64,000 nt of DNA from Alentia gelatinosa (lineage: Eukaryota; Annelida; Polychaeta; Phyllodocida; Polynoidae). Under the pieces are notes generated by a model that was not told the origin of the DNA, did not search any database, and saw only the letters and a program-made list of their open reading frames with translations. The DNA lies in assembly GCA_950022655.1 (NCBI GenBank), contig OX465592.1, positions 434,001 through 498,000 on the forward strand. The letters run 5' to 3'. Both the position numbers and the translations under genes were made by a program. This document shows, in pieces, positions 48,345 through 57,995 of this stretch (positions are counted from its first letter, which is position 1; the number at the start of each line of letters is the position of its first letter).

Positions 48345-48570
48345 CATAACACACAACATGCCACACTCGCATTGCTTAACTATGCCCTGCTTGGACTGAG
48401 TACGGTTGTAGTCTTAAGACTGTAACACACTGAACGATTCCAGAATGTTCTGTTATCGGCGATAAAAGAACAATCATAAGCTCAGGCGATACCTGAAAAC
48501 AGAGTCATTCAGTGTGGCACCCCTCCAGAAATTTGCCCTAGATTAAGATATGCCGCCCACGGACATGTAC
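48345..48570 (+). repeat. Dispersed repeat, inverted copy of 3480-3745
   Basis: The order is CATGCCACACTCGCATTGCT, TTAACTATGCCCTGCTTGG, AACACACTGAACGATTCCAG, GGCGATAAAAGAACAATCAT, GTGTGGCACC and CTCCAGAAATTTG. Confidence 0.75.
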
Positions 48571-49234
48571 CTTTGTCAACATGACAGGCAGTCAGATGTG
48601 CCGAAATCACGACTGAGGAATTAAAGAACAGGTCGGTCGTGTTGTTGGGACAACGGAGTTCAAGAAATACTCCCGATGGTGCGTACCGATATCGGCCCCT
48701 AATTAGCATATTTAATCACTGGGTGAGGAGTTATTGGGGGTGCAACACACAGATATAAGTGGTCAGTGAAAAAGGACGTGTTCCAGAAATCCCCGATCTA
48801 TATTGGTCCTAGTATATGGAGTTAGCTATCTCGAGATTCCCAACTTGCGAACACAAATAGTGCCAAAAAAGAGTTTCCGTCAAGACTGCCTAAGAAGTAT
48901 TAGAGTACACCTATTAGAGTGATGGACTAAAGGTTCTGTAAGGTTTTGTCTCTTGTTGTTTTGACTGACAGGTGTATTTAGCACACTGTTCGTCCCCCCC
49001 GCCATCTTTGACCTATCCATCATATTGCTGCTCAGGTACATACTGATTACTCGCATGAATCTGCCTCATTTTGTATATTCATCTTGATGAACTCATTTTG
49101 TACGACGTTTACTCGTGTCTTCACCTATTTATCTACAAGATCGGAAAACTGACGACTGTTCGAATACAAAAGAATGAATAAAAGAAAACTGAACAGGCGA
49201 TAAACAGGTTAATGTACAGGCTAAGATAAAATTT

Positions 49235-49361
49235 GTGTTTGGTCTGAGTCCCCATTCACCATCTCATCTGAAGTGCTTCAGAATATTGACTCAGCTATCA
49301 CCTCGTTCATATTACTGCGCGCTCCAAACCCAATCGTGAACGTGGACACAGACCAAACCCT
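49235..49361. mobile_element. Short inverted-repeat element
   Basis: GTTTGGTCTGAGTCCCCATT at the left is mirrored by the inverse of TTTGGTCTGTGTCCACGTTC at the right, about 20 bp of terminal inverted repeat in a 127-bp element. 37175-37315 shares one end but has the centre (TTCAGAATATT...GCTATC.CCTCGTTCAT) in the opposite orientation. Confidence 0.65.
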
Positions 49362-50080
49362 CATCACGTTCTTTTTTAATATTCAAAGAGATGATTATTA
49401 AGGATGAAAGATAACAGGTAACTGCTCTCATCTTGTATCGGGTATCGTAATCCTGCGAGAGAATCGTTGTTTTTGAGCAGCTTAAACCTTTCCGTACCAA
49501 TGGTGCCTCAAGACACTCCCGTAGCTAGTGCAAATGATGCATCAAGGCATCATTATCAATTTATTGTTAAAATGTCATTGATCTAAGCGGATCGTCATTA
49601 TTTTTTCAGAGATCATCTAAAATGCCTTTGTTATGATAATCAACGAATAGTTTTGCAGTTATCACCAAGAAAAGATTGACAGACAACTTTAAATATGATG
49701 GAAAAGAATTGTTTTTCTCGAAAATTGTAAAATAGGCCTGTACTACAGAGGAGTCTGTGTCAGGCGTGCTGCATTAAAAGACGTGCACCTGACACCAGGT
49801 CCGGTAAGGAGAGGGTTAACATTGCCTTGGGAAGTTTCCCACCTGCCAATAGGAGCCTCCTGAAGGTGTATCACGTATCTAGCCCTTAGTATCCCCTCAC
49901 TCTCCACTCACTCTCCAGTCAATCTCCATGCAGAGTCTCCCCTCAACACGGAACCCTGGCGGGAAAGTTGAGCGCTGCAGTTTGAATGTTGGCAGGTTTC
50001 CAGCTCCTCCCTGTCCTTTAGGCGAGGTGTCTACGAACGATTACAAAGTCAAAGCCCGGATTGATCGAGTTGCTGACATC
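49362..50080. other. No gene seen; old repeat
   Basis: 49500-49560 (TGGTGCCTCAAGACACTCCC, CATCAAGGCATCATT) resembles 7680-7740 and 22240-22345. 49890-49935 has several CACTCTCC blocks. Confidence 0.4.
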
Positions 50081-50099
50081 TGAGGTAAAGAATCCCCCG

Positions 50100-50215
50100 G
50101 TAATGACGTCAGGTCACGTGATGTCGCTGTATCCAGCGCTCCTGGCGTTGGGGACTGACATCAGAGATGAGGACTCTGCTTGGAGCTGTAGAGCTGTGGA
50201 GGGAGAGTGATTATG
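50100..50215 (+). promoter_or_regulatory. CRE plus E-box, candidate PDE promoter
   Basis: TGACGTCA (50104-50111) is a perfect cAMP response element and CACGTG (50115-50120) follows within one helical turn. It lies about 0.8 kb upstream of a phosphodiesterase exon that begins with a splice acceptor, so the promoter and a non-coding first exon should lie upstream of it. No TATA box or clear donor identifies the start site. Confidence 0.35.
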
Positions 50216-50901
50216 TCGGGGTGGATTCGTAAAAAGAGTAACTCCACGTTAAGGTACTTCTGGCAACTCGGGGGAAGTAGACATTGTGTCGGCGCCGCCG
50301 TCTGGGTAGTCTGGAAGCCTGGCCTGTGTGCTCTCTCACATACTAGGCCAGGTAACGCCCGCCATCGCTCTGGTGCATTATGGGTAACAGCGTTCAGCTA
50401 GCACTACCCTAGTTCCCTGGTCATCCGTTAGGGGGGTCTGGGGAATCTGTCAGTTTTTGGAAAAACATTCTGATGAATTATTTTTTCATCTTCTGAAAAG
50501 GACTCCCCAAATTCATCACAAAAAACTGTGTATAATTGGAAAATACAGTAGAAACGGTGCATATACTACACCCTGACTGACGAATTGATACCGCCGGACA
50601 GTGGGCTGCACCACCGACAGACTTTTAGGGTACCTCAAAATATCTCGTTTTCGTCGGCCAATGGAAACGAGCTTTATCTGCCATCCCAGTCAAAAACTTT
50701 CATGCGACTTTCACTTATGGTTATACTCAAGAAAGGTAGACTATAACGCAAATGTAGAACTGTCACAGATTCTATTTCAATGTCAGGTGTCTGAGAAACC
50801 ACTAAATCCACACTGATCTTAAATCCTACTGCTTAGCCCACTTCCATATCAAATTAAATATCAAATTCTAATTGTCTCCACACTTCTCCTATCACTTCCA
50901 G
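50216..50901. other. Region upstream of PDE exon; splice acceptor at its end
   Basis: No supported ORF. The last bases (TCTCCTATCACTTCCAG, AG at 50900-50901) are a good polypyrimidine-AG 3' splice site. Confidence 0.5.
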
Positions 50902-50983
50902 ATGGTGCCCCCGCCCTGTTGACCACCCCCGCCACCCCGGTCCGGTTTCCATGGTAACCAGCCACCATGGTGGTGCAGGCTAG
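50902..50983 (+). promoter_or_regulatory. Two upstream ORFs in the PDE leader
   Basis: ATG at 50902 opens a six-codon frame (stop TGA 50920-50922). ATG at 50951 opens a ten-codon frame in another phase that ends at TAG 50981-50983, overlapping the main start at 50967. Both would reduce initiation at the main ATG if included in the mRNA. Confidence 0.5.
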
Positions 50984-51803
50984 TGAGGTGGAGTCCTGGC
51001 TCGACGACAACTGGCAATGGACGCAGGACTACTTTCTGCGGCGGATGGACATGGCGCTGGTCAACAAGTGGCTGATGGTTCACGGGTTTCAGACCGTCCA
51101 GGACTACATCATGACGGGGCGGCGCGAGTCGCTCTGTGGCGCTCAGCTGAGCACCTCGCCCGACGCGCGCTCCTCCGACGCGCCCGCCTTCTTCGTGACC
51201 GAGCCCGACGCCTCGGCCCCGCGTCACGTCCGACCCCCGCAGCGCTCCAACTCCCGCAAGTACCTGCGTCAGGACTTCGCCCGCGCGCGGCTCCGCGGCA
51301 TGTTTCGCACGACTGAGAGTGCCGGGAATACCGGAAGCAAGCTGGAGCAGCGCCGGAACAGCCTCAAGGGCATGCGCCAGTTCCTCTCGCTTCCCCCGAC
51401 TTCCGGGAGTATTCTGAGCATGCTCATTCAGTCGAAAGTGAGGCTCCCGCGCTACGCCAGCATCGACGAGGAGATGAAGCGGGAACTGCGCATGTCCAAC
51501 GAGCGCGACTTCCTGCTGGAGATCGTCAAGGACATCTCGCACGACCTTGACCTGCGCAGCCTGACAGGGCGCATCCTGGTCAACATCTGCATCCTGCTGG
51601 AGGCCGACCGCAGCTCGCTCTTCTTCGTCGAGGGCTCCAAGGGTCGGCAGCAGCTGGTGTCCAAGGTGTTCGACGTGTACTCGGGAACCAGCACCCTCCT
51701 CACCTCGAACGGCGACAACGTCGTCAGGGTGCCCTGGGGGACGGGCATCATCGGCCACGTGGCCAAGACCGGCGACACCGTCAACCTCACCGACGCCAAC
51801 CAG
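50902..51803 (+). CDS. First coding exon of GAF-domain cyclic-nucleotide phosphodiesterase (PDE11-like)
   Basis: Partial gene: the exon starts after a polypyrimidine-AG acceptor and ends in CAG/GTACGT at 51803. Translation most likely starts at ATG 50967, which sits in GCCACCATGG, an ideal initiation context, giving 279 codons ending in phase 0. Family knowledge: PDE11/PDE5 enzymes hydrolyse cAMP and/or cGMP in the cytosol and have an N-terminal regulatory region, GAF-A, GAF-B and a catalytic domain. Here residues 7-39 (EVESWLDDNWQ...NKWLMVH) match the conserved N-terminal helix segment. Residues 141-163 (SLPPTSGSIL...LPRY) are characteristic of PDE11. From about 183 (LLEIVKDISHDLDL) to 279 is the first half of GAF-A, with DRSSLFFVEG, FDVYSGT and PWGTGIIGHVA. 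S132 in RRNS is a PKA/PKG-type site. The rest of GAF-A, GAF-B and the HD catalytic domain are not in the window. GC content and codon bias differ strongly from the surrounding DNA. A minus-strand frame across the exon is a shadow. Confidence 0.93.
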
Positions 51804-52812
51804 GTACGTCCGTTAACTCACTAGACCCTTACGCGGTGCCTGCAGCCAAACAATCACCTGGCAACGTGTTCTTTAACTCACTAGACCCTTAGACAGGCCC
51901 GTGTCGCACCTTATCTGGGTGGTTACATGGTGCCTGCAGCCAAACAATCACCTGGCAACGTGTTCTTTAACTCACTAGACCCTTACACAGCCCGTGTCCC
52001 ACCTTATCTGCCTGGTTACACGGTGCCTGCAGCCAAACAATCACCTGGCAACGTGTCCGTTAACTCACTAGACCCTTACACAGCCCGTGTCCCACCTTAT
52101 CTGGTTAGTAACAGGATGCCTGCAGCCAAACAATCACCTGGCAACGTGTTCTTCAACTCACTAGACCCTTACACAGCCCGTGTCCCACCTTATCTGCCTG
52201 GTTACACGGTGCCTGCAGCCAAACAATCACCTGGCAACGTGTCCGTTAACTCACTAGACCCTTACACAGCCCGTGTCCCACCTTATCTGGTTAGTAACAG
52301 GATGCCTGCAGCCAAACAATCACCTGGCAACGTGTTCTTCAACTCACTAGACCCTTACACAGCCCGTGTCCCACCTTATCTGCCTGGTTACACGGTGCCT
52401 GCAGCCAAACAATCACCTTGCAACGTGTTCTTTAACTCACTAGACCCTTACACAGCCCGGTGTCCCACCTTATCTGGTTAGTTACACGATGCCTGCAGCC
52501 AAACAATCACCTGGCAACGTATTCTTTAACTCACTAGACCCTTACACAGCCCGGTGTCCCGCCTTATCTGCCTGGTTACGCGGTGCCTGCAGCCAAACAA
52601 TCACCTGGCAACGTATTCTTTAACTCACTAGACCCTTACACAGCCCGTGTCCCACCTTATCTGCCTGGTTACACGATGCCTGCAGCCAAACAAACACCTG
52701 GCAACGTGTTCTTTAACTCACTAGACCCTTAGACAGGCCCGTGTCCCACATTATCTGCCTGGTTACGCAATGCCTGCAGCCAAACAATCACCTGGCAACG
52801 TATTCTTTAACG
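51804..52812. repeat. 93-bp intronic minisatellite, 11 copies, beginning at the PDE splice donor
   Basis: Unit blocks are CGTGTCCGTTAACTCACTAG, ACCCTTACACAGCCCGTGTC and GGTGCCTGCAGCCAAACAAT. The first unit reads GTACGTCCGTTAACTCACTA, so the donor site is part of it. 93 bp is 31 codons, hence an open frame of 184 codons at 51927-52481, but outer copies carry TAG (CCTTAGACAGG) and it lies in the intron. A degenerate twelfth copy lies at 52890-52935. Confidence 0.95.
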
Positions 52813-52823
52813 TTGGGTGTATG

Positions 52824-53034
52824 AGCGTAATATGTTTATAATACCTGTTTAGATCATTCCCAGAGAGAGTGCACTGATGGGGTCGTATTTCTGCCTGGTT
52901 ACGCGATGCCTGCAGCCAAACAAACAACTGGCAGCCCTATTTGTGTAGCACTGGATGACTGCGTGGTTGTTTTTCAGTGGTTGTAGGAGTGCAATGCGTT
53001 TATAATACCCGTTTAGAGTATTCCCAGAGAAACT
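52824..53034. repeat. Direct duplication of about 45 bp
   Basis: A TGTTTATAATACCTGTTTAG-type block followed by ATTCCCAGAGA occurs at 52830 and, as CGTTTATAATACCCGTTTAG, at 52997, flanking the last degenerate minisatellite unit. Confidence 0.85.
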
Positions 53035-53035
53035 G

Positions 53036-53080
53036 ACCAGGTTTGCATCTGAAAGACCGTCTCGCAGATGCAAACCTGGT
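53036..53080. other. Perfect 16-bp hairpin in the PDE intron
   Basis: ACCAGGTTTGCATCTG (53036-53051) and CAGATGCAAACCTGGT (53065-53080) are exact inverted repeats around a 13-nt loop. The transcript could form a stable stem-loop. Confidence 0.8.
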
Positions 53081-53884
53081 GAGTTTTTATATATTTTTTA
53101 ATTATTCTTTTATATTCCTTTTTTAAAGAGCTTGACTCAGTTTATTATGCCGAGAAGCAGATGCATATTCAAACTATTCACTCGTCGCTCAACATGTTGT
53201 GTACAATTACCCAGCAACGATTGTACGAATTCTTTTTCTAATTTCTAATTCAGTGAAAAAAGGGTGACAACGTATAGTTCACCCTAACATCGGGCGTTCT
53301 TCCATATACTAGTCAAACATCAGTGCTACTTCGTGACCATGATACATTGATGTGAAGCCAATATATTCAAGTTTCAGTACAGAATTACAGTTATGATAAA
53401 TATGTTTGCTCATACTGCGGGGTATCGTTTATCACAATCTACAGCAAATCAACACTGCTGATTGGTTATCGACGTAGGAGGGGCGGTCATATGACTCTAC
53501 CTTTATAAGGTGTTAAAGTGCAGCTATATGGATAATATATCACAGAATGGCTGGCATTCCCATGAAAAGAGTTCCGTCTGTCTTTGATTATTGATTGTTC
53601 ATCATCTTCCAATGTTCAAGTTTCATAGATTCCCAAATACCACCAGCTCATAGCACAATAAGAATGTACAAATTCACAAGGACAAGGACATATAAGGACA
53701 TAAGCACATATACAACAGTTAAGACAACACAAATGCAAAACACATTCCCTGGAACGTGTCGTTAAACAGTCGTTAAGGCGCGTTTGAAGTCGTTTTCTGT
53801 CTCTTTTGGGTCGCTGAGTAATATGAGAAGTCAACATATTCGAGTCTCGGTAGTATCATGGAGTTACAGAACTCATCAAGTTGT
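53081..53884. other. No gene seen
   Basis: AT-rich intronic or intergenic DNA. A minus-strand frame at 53616-53837 is Cys-rich but unsupported. Confidence 0.4.
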
Positions 53885-54111
53885 TCAACATAAGGGACCT
53901 TGTCGTTTCTGACATAATGCTACCCCGCACCCACACTTCTTCTCGACATGGTTTCTGTCACTCCGGAATACTTTCATGTTGTAAACTACTAACATGTGAT
54001 TATCGTATAAATCAGCCAAGTCTTGGTTACTGCTACAAAACAGCAGCATAGTCGGTTTCCACTGATAATAAACTGACCCCCCCGGGGCAGTTATCTCTAG
54101 GGCATCGTCAT
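53885..54111 (-). CDS. Candidate terminal exon, unrecognised protein
   Basis: A minus-strand open frame of about 75 codons runs from an AG at 54112-54113 to TGA at 53885. Composition is protein-like, with alternating hydrophobic strands (GGSVYYQWKPTMLLFC, DNHMLVVYNMKVF) and a Cys-rich end (KKCGCGVALC...GPLC). That pattern would suit the C-terminus of an extracellular disulfide-bonded protein, but no family is recognised. The frame extends to 54130 without a stop; the acceptor lacks a strong polypyrimidine tract. It could be a relic exon, or chance. Confidence 0.3.
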
Positions 54112-55489
54112 CTTGGTGCAAGATATTCACAATTTACAATTAATTCATCAGAGTAATACTTTATGTATATGTGTGAATAACGGAAAGCGATGAGAGCAGA
54201 CAGTTCTTTCTGTTGGGTTATTGTCAGAGTTCAAAGTCTCGTGAACGAATCAAAGTTTATATCTGTTCACCGTTGCTGGTTAGTCATCTTTAAGGTACTG
54301 GTGCGTCAGTAGATTGGTCGTGTGACTAATGATATATTTATATATACAGATAAGTACGCTGGTTGTTAAGCTCCTAGTAGTCATATGACTACATTATTAT
54401 AATACGCGCAGGTGATTGAGCATGTGACTAGGGTCACGTGACTCGCTGTTAGCCCTCACTTAATGCACAGTGTATCTGTCGGTACTCAATAACAGTATCT
54501 GAAAGACAAATGCTGGTAGTTGGTGATTCCTAAATTCTATGGATTTCTGCAAATAACTCTGGTTATTTTAAATCTTATATATCAGCAAATAGAAAAAGCA
54601 AAAAACAAAGGCATGTCACGGTGGGACTTCTATGGGAAGGCCATCTGAAGAAGGTAAGGGTTTAACTATTGGTGTTTACCGGAAACTGCAATATTTTCAT
54701 GAAACCAGATGGCAGCACCAGTTTCTGATCTAGTTCTGAGTAGAGACACACGAGACACTGCGCTACTTTTCTGTATTTGTCTTTAACTGTCATGGTGGTC
54801 CTGTGACTCACTCACTTATAACTAGAGGAACACGTGGAGAGATCTTACTTTCATGTTCGCGAGCAGGGCGTCTACAGGTCGGCGTGCGTCCCTTGTCGGT
54901 GGGTCTGGTCTCTATCATGGCGGCGTGCACGTAGGGGTGGAATCTCTAAAACCTGCGGAATTACCGAAAATAGGATTTATATCATTTCATTAAAAGGATT
55001 ATAGCCACAAATATATCTTCTGAATAATTTGTATAAACGTGTTGTCCGACACCCCTCGTGTTGTCCATAACCTCAAATATGGTTCAGAGTTTTTGTTTCA
55101 AATCTGATATATGTAAAGGGGTTGGGTCAAATATAACACATGTCAACATAAAATATTAGGGTTTTTTTCAGATTATAAGCATTTATAACGTTTCTTGACA
55201 TTTTTAATATTTTAGGGGGTTGGACAACATGCAGAATTATACACAATTTCAAAAGACTCTTAAATCTAAACCATTCATCTGATTTTGTTGGAATAAAGTT
55301 TTTCTGGAAGGTACTTAGTCAGTGACTAATATAAAAAGAAGTCTTATTCTAAAACAAATTTTGGGTGTCTGATCCCAGGATGAAAACGTAATTTAGCAAA
55401 TATCAGAATTCTCGACCAGGGCGGTAGGTGGATCAGTAAAGGGCGTACTTACTCTCCCTTCATCGTGAGGCGTGATGTTCCTTCATTTA
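54112..55489. other. No gene seen; YY1-like site
   Basis: 54912-54925 (TATCATGGCGGCGTG) is YY1-like in a locally CG-rich stretch on the plus strand. The rest is AT-rich with no recognised feature. Confidence 0.35.
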
Positions 55490-55815
55490 TTAGAGCGTGC
55501 TCACACTATGTATACGTTGCCTATAAAAGGTTAGAGTGGTCACATACACTTTCGGCGTTCTGAGAAAAATCTATCCCTTCACTATCTGCGTGCTATTCGC
55601 TGTGCTATTGGATAGGGAGCAGGGTGCCAGTGTCTGAGGGTCTTAGAGGCATGCCCAGCTGACCATGACCAAACACTCAAGACCGAAATACCTCATTGAT
55701 CTACTGCTGCTTGATATGTTTAGATCCTATAGATAGACTCAGGCAGTTACAGAAATGGTTAGTTTAGTGGGTGCAGGTGGTTATAAAAAACGATCCATAG
55801 ACTGAATGTACCCCA
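55490..55815 (+). repeat. Dispersed repeat, direct copy of 29336-29640
   Basis: Shares CTTCACTATCTGCGTGCT, GGAGCAGGGTGCCAGTGTCT, GAGGGTCTTA, GCTTGATATGTTTAGATCC and ATAGACTGAATGT in order. Confidence 0.8.
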
Positions 55816-55836
55816 AACCTTTCAGTTGTTATTCAT

Positions 55837-56815
55837 TTAAACTTGCTCATTCATGAATGATGAACACTCTATTTGCTCCTGGTACATGTCATCGCCGTAT
55901 TCTGGAGTCTGGGTTGGTCAGTGTAGTTCAGTACACACCTGTTGGCGGCCGTTATAGGGACATCCCACACACAGTTGAACGTACGACAGGCACGGACCTC
56001 TACACTCCTCGTACAGTCTGAGATCCTTGACGAGGTCGACCACGTTCACGGGTAGACGTTTAGAGACATCTCCGTCTCACGTCCCTCCTCTTCAGTACGT
56101 GACGTTACTCATGTCGTAGAGAGCCCACACCGCAGACAGGGCCGGGTTCCTCTGTCGTAGAGCCCTCCGCCGGGTCGTCAGTTCATACTGCGCACACTCT
56201 GACATGTCTGGGGAAAAAATCGAATCGATAAATATATAACCATATCTCTTTGCCAACCTTCAAAACAGCTGTCTCTTATGTTATAACTGTGTATTTAGAG
56301 GTAGTTTTCCAGTGGAGCTTGGCTGGTTCTCAAGTCCAGCCATTTTATTCAGTCTTCCTCGCTGGTTTCCTAACTCCCACGTACCTCGCTGATTTACACA
56401 GAACAGCTGTTCACCCCTGACTGGAGATGACACTTTACCGACACCGCCTGCTCACCTGTTTGTCGTTCTAACTCAGGGCTGTCATCATCTCGTTAGTTGT
56501 TCTTTGTATTGTCGCACCTCCTTACGTAAAGACCTCACATTCACGTTGGGTACTTGGTTCTGGAGATAGATATCCAGGTATAAGTCGTCCTGGAGTGACA
56601 CGATGTGTGCTCTGAGGTGCTTGGACCATTTAACCACTCTCTCTGGTGCCTAACGGTGTTCAAGTGACCTGAATCTGGTCACAGTGGTTTGTGGTCAGGT
56701 GCGCGTGTGGGGGTGAGTTGTAGATTTCTGTTGACCTCGGCTGGCGTCGCTCGCTTCACGCCTGAGTGCACTGCAGAGTGCCGTCAGGATGTCACCGACT
56801 TGTTTACTCCGTAAC
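55837..56815 (-). pseudogene. Decayed two-exon gene, family not recognised
   Basis: On the minus strand a reading frame continues from about 56815 to a TAA at 55837-55839. Exon 1 (56815-56456) reads through TGA at 56697 and TAG at 56652, has a one-base insertion near 56493, and ends CAG/GTGAGC in phase 1. The intron is 56455-56208 and ends TTTTTTCCCCAG. Exon 2 (56207-55837) resumes in the matching phase and runs about 122 codons with TGA at 56094, 56079 and 55920. Visible segments are VGDILTALCSALRREAS, a charged helical stretch (WSKHLRAHIVSLQDDLYLDI, then RSLRKEVRQYKEQL), TTRRRALRQRN, and a Cys-rich part (LYEECRGPCLSYVQLCVGC). All but one of the premature stops are TGA, as expected from CGA decay, though recoding cannot be excluded from sequence alone. 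A repeat end at 56823 (CAGGGGCCTGTTTGATAATC) borders the 5' side and may have truncated it. I recognise no domain. Confidence 0.55.
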
Positions 56816-56820
56816 ACTCA

Positions 56821-57119
56821 CCAGGGGCCTGTTTGATAATCTAGGATCGTATCCGTAGATTACGGCACAGCGATAACGATTACGGCACAGCCAAACTCGT
56901 GGAATATTATCTATTTTACGATTCGAGTGCAGTTCTGGATTTATCTTACCCCTTTCTATGACATCAAATATCATCACAACTTCAGAATAATCAGAATATA
57001 CTTGGCAAATTCACTCCGCCACGGCCGTGGGCGTAGTGTGGTCACTTTACGGGGGTGATCGTTGAGAATGTTTTCTAATGTTATACCTATGGCTAAACTT
57101 GTACCAGGGGTGAGATAAT
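56821..57119. other. Dispersed-repeat end, otherwise nothing seen
   Basis: CAGGGGCCTGTTTGATAATC (56823) is the end motif of the 44388/46118 family. The remainder has no supported feature. Confidence 0.45.
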
Positions 57120-57537
57120 ACCAGAGACAACTGTCTATAACGTAGACTACCGGAGACAGCTGTCTATTACACAGAATACCGGAGACAGCTGTCTATTACA
57201 CAGAATACCGGAGACAGCTGTCTATTACACAGAATACCGGAGACAGCTGTCTGGGAGAATACCGGAGACATCTGTCTATTACACAGAATACCGGAGACAG
57301 CTGTCTGTGACACAGAATACCGGAGACAGCTGTCTGTGACACAGAATACCGGAGACAGCTGTCTATGAGAATACCGGAGACAGCTGTCTATCACACAGAA
57401 TACCGGAGACAGCTGTCTGGGAGAATACCGGAGACAGCTGTCTATCACACAGAATACCGGAGACAGCTGTCTATTACACAGAATACCGGAGACAGCTGTC
57501 TATCACACAGAATACCGGAGACAGCTGTCTGGGAGAA
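57120..57537. repeat. 29/25-bp palindromic minisatellite, about 15 copies
   Basis: Each unit contains AGACAGCTGTCT, a perfect 12-bp palindrome with a CAGCTG E-box, then ATTACACAGAATACCGG or the shorter GGGAGAATACCGG. Frames in it are by-products. Confidence 0.96.
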
Positions 57538-57754
57538 TGTCGCTCTCATGGAGGCTGGTGGTAAAAACCAGTCGCCTCCATTTAAACACGAGACGAGGAA
57601 CTCGGGTCGGTCTCCGTTTACATCCGTCACTCTCAGAGCGTTTACCTTTAGTACTAAAAACGTCCTTTCACTTCCATCTTAACGAGGCTTGAGTTTGCAA
57701 AGCCATCATCAGAATGAAATAGCCTTCGTGTCGTGTATATGTAGAACTTATCCA

Positions 57755-57995
57755 CCAGGGGCCGTTGCTCCACCTTTTGTGGATTGCAGAATAGCGGTCC
57801 GAGGTCGAAACCGTATCTCCAGATTCTTTGCGGATCGCATCATAACTATGTCGCCATCCATAATCAATTACATATCTAATGAACCTTTCATCTATGTCAC
57901 TGAAAATGTGTTGTAGTAAAAGCTAGCGCTACAATGTGAACATAAGGATACCGCGTAGAGCCTGTGTTTCTAGGAGCAGCGCACCCCGGGAGCGC
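57755..57995. mobile_element. MITE, family of 7.96-9.5 kb
   Basis: The left end AGGGGCCGTTGCTCCACC is mirrored roughly by GGAGCAGCGCACCCC at the right. The centre shares GCATCATAACTATGTCGCC, AATGAACCTTTCATCTATGT and CACTGAAAATGTG with 8040-8130 in inverse order. Confidence 0.65.

Noticed and set aside
50892..51758. 288-codon minus-strand frame
   Set aside because: It is the antisense shadow of the GC-rich PDE exon, which has clear homology and splice sites on the plus strand.
51927..52481. 184-codon frame with 31-residue repeats
   Set aside because: It lies in the intron after a good donor, and neighbouring units carry stops. Kept only as a possible retained-intron product.
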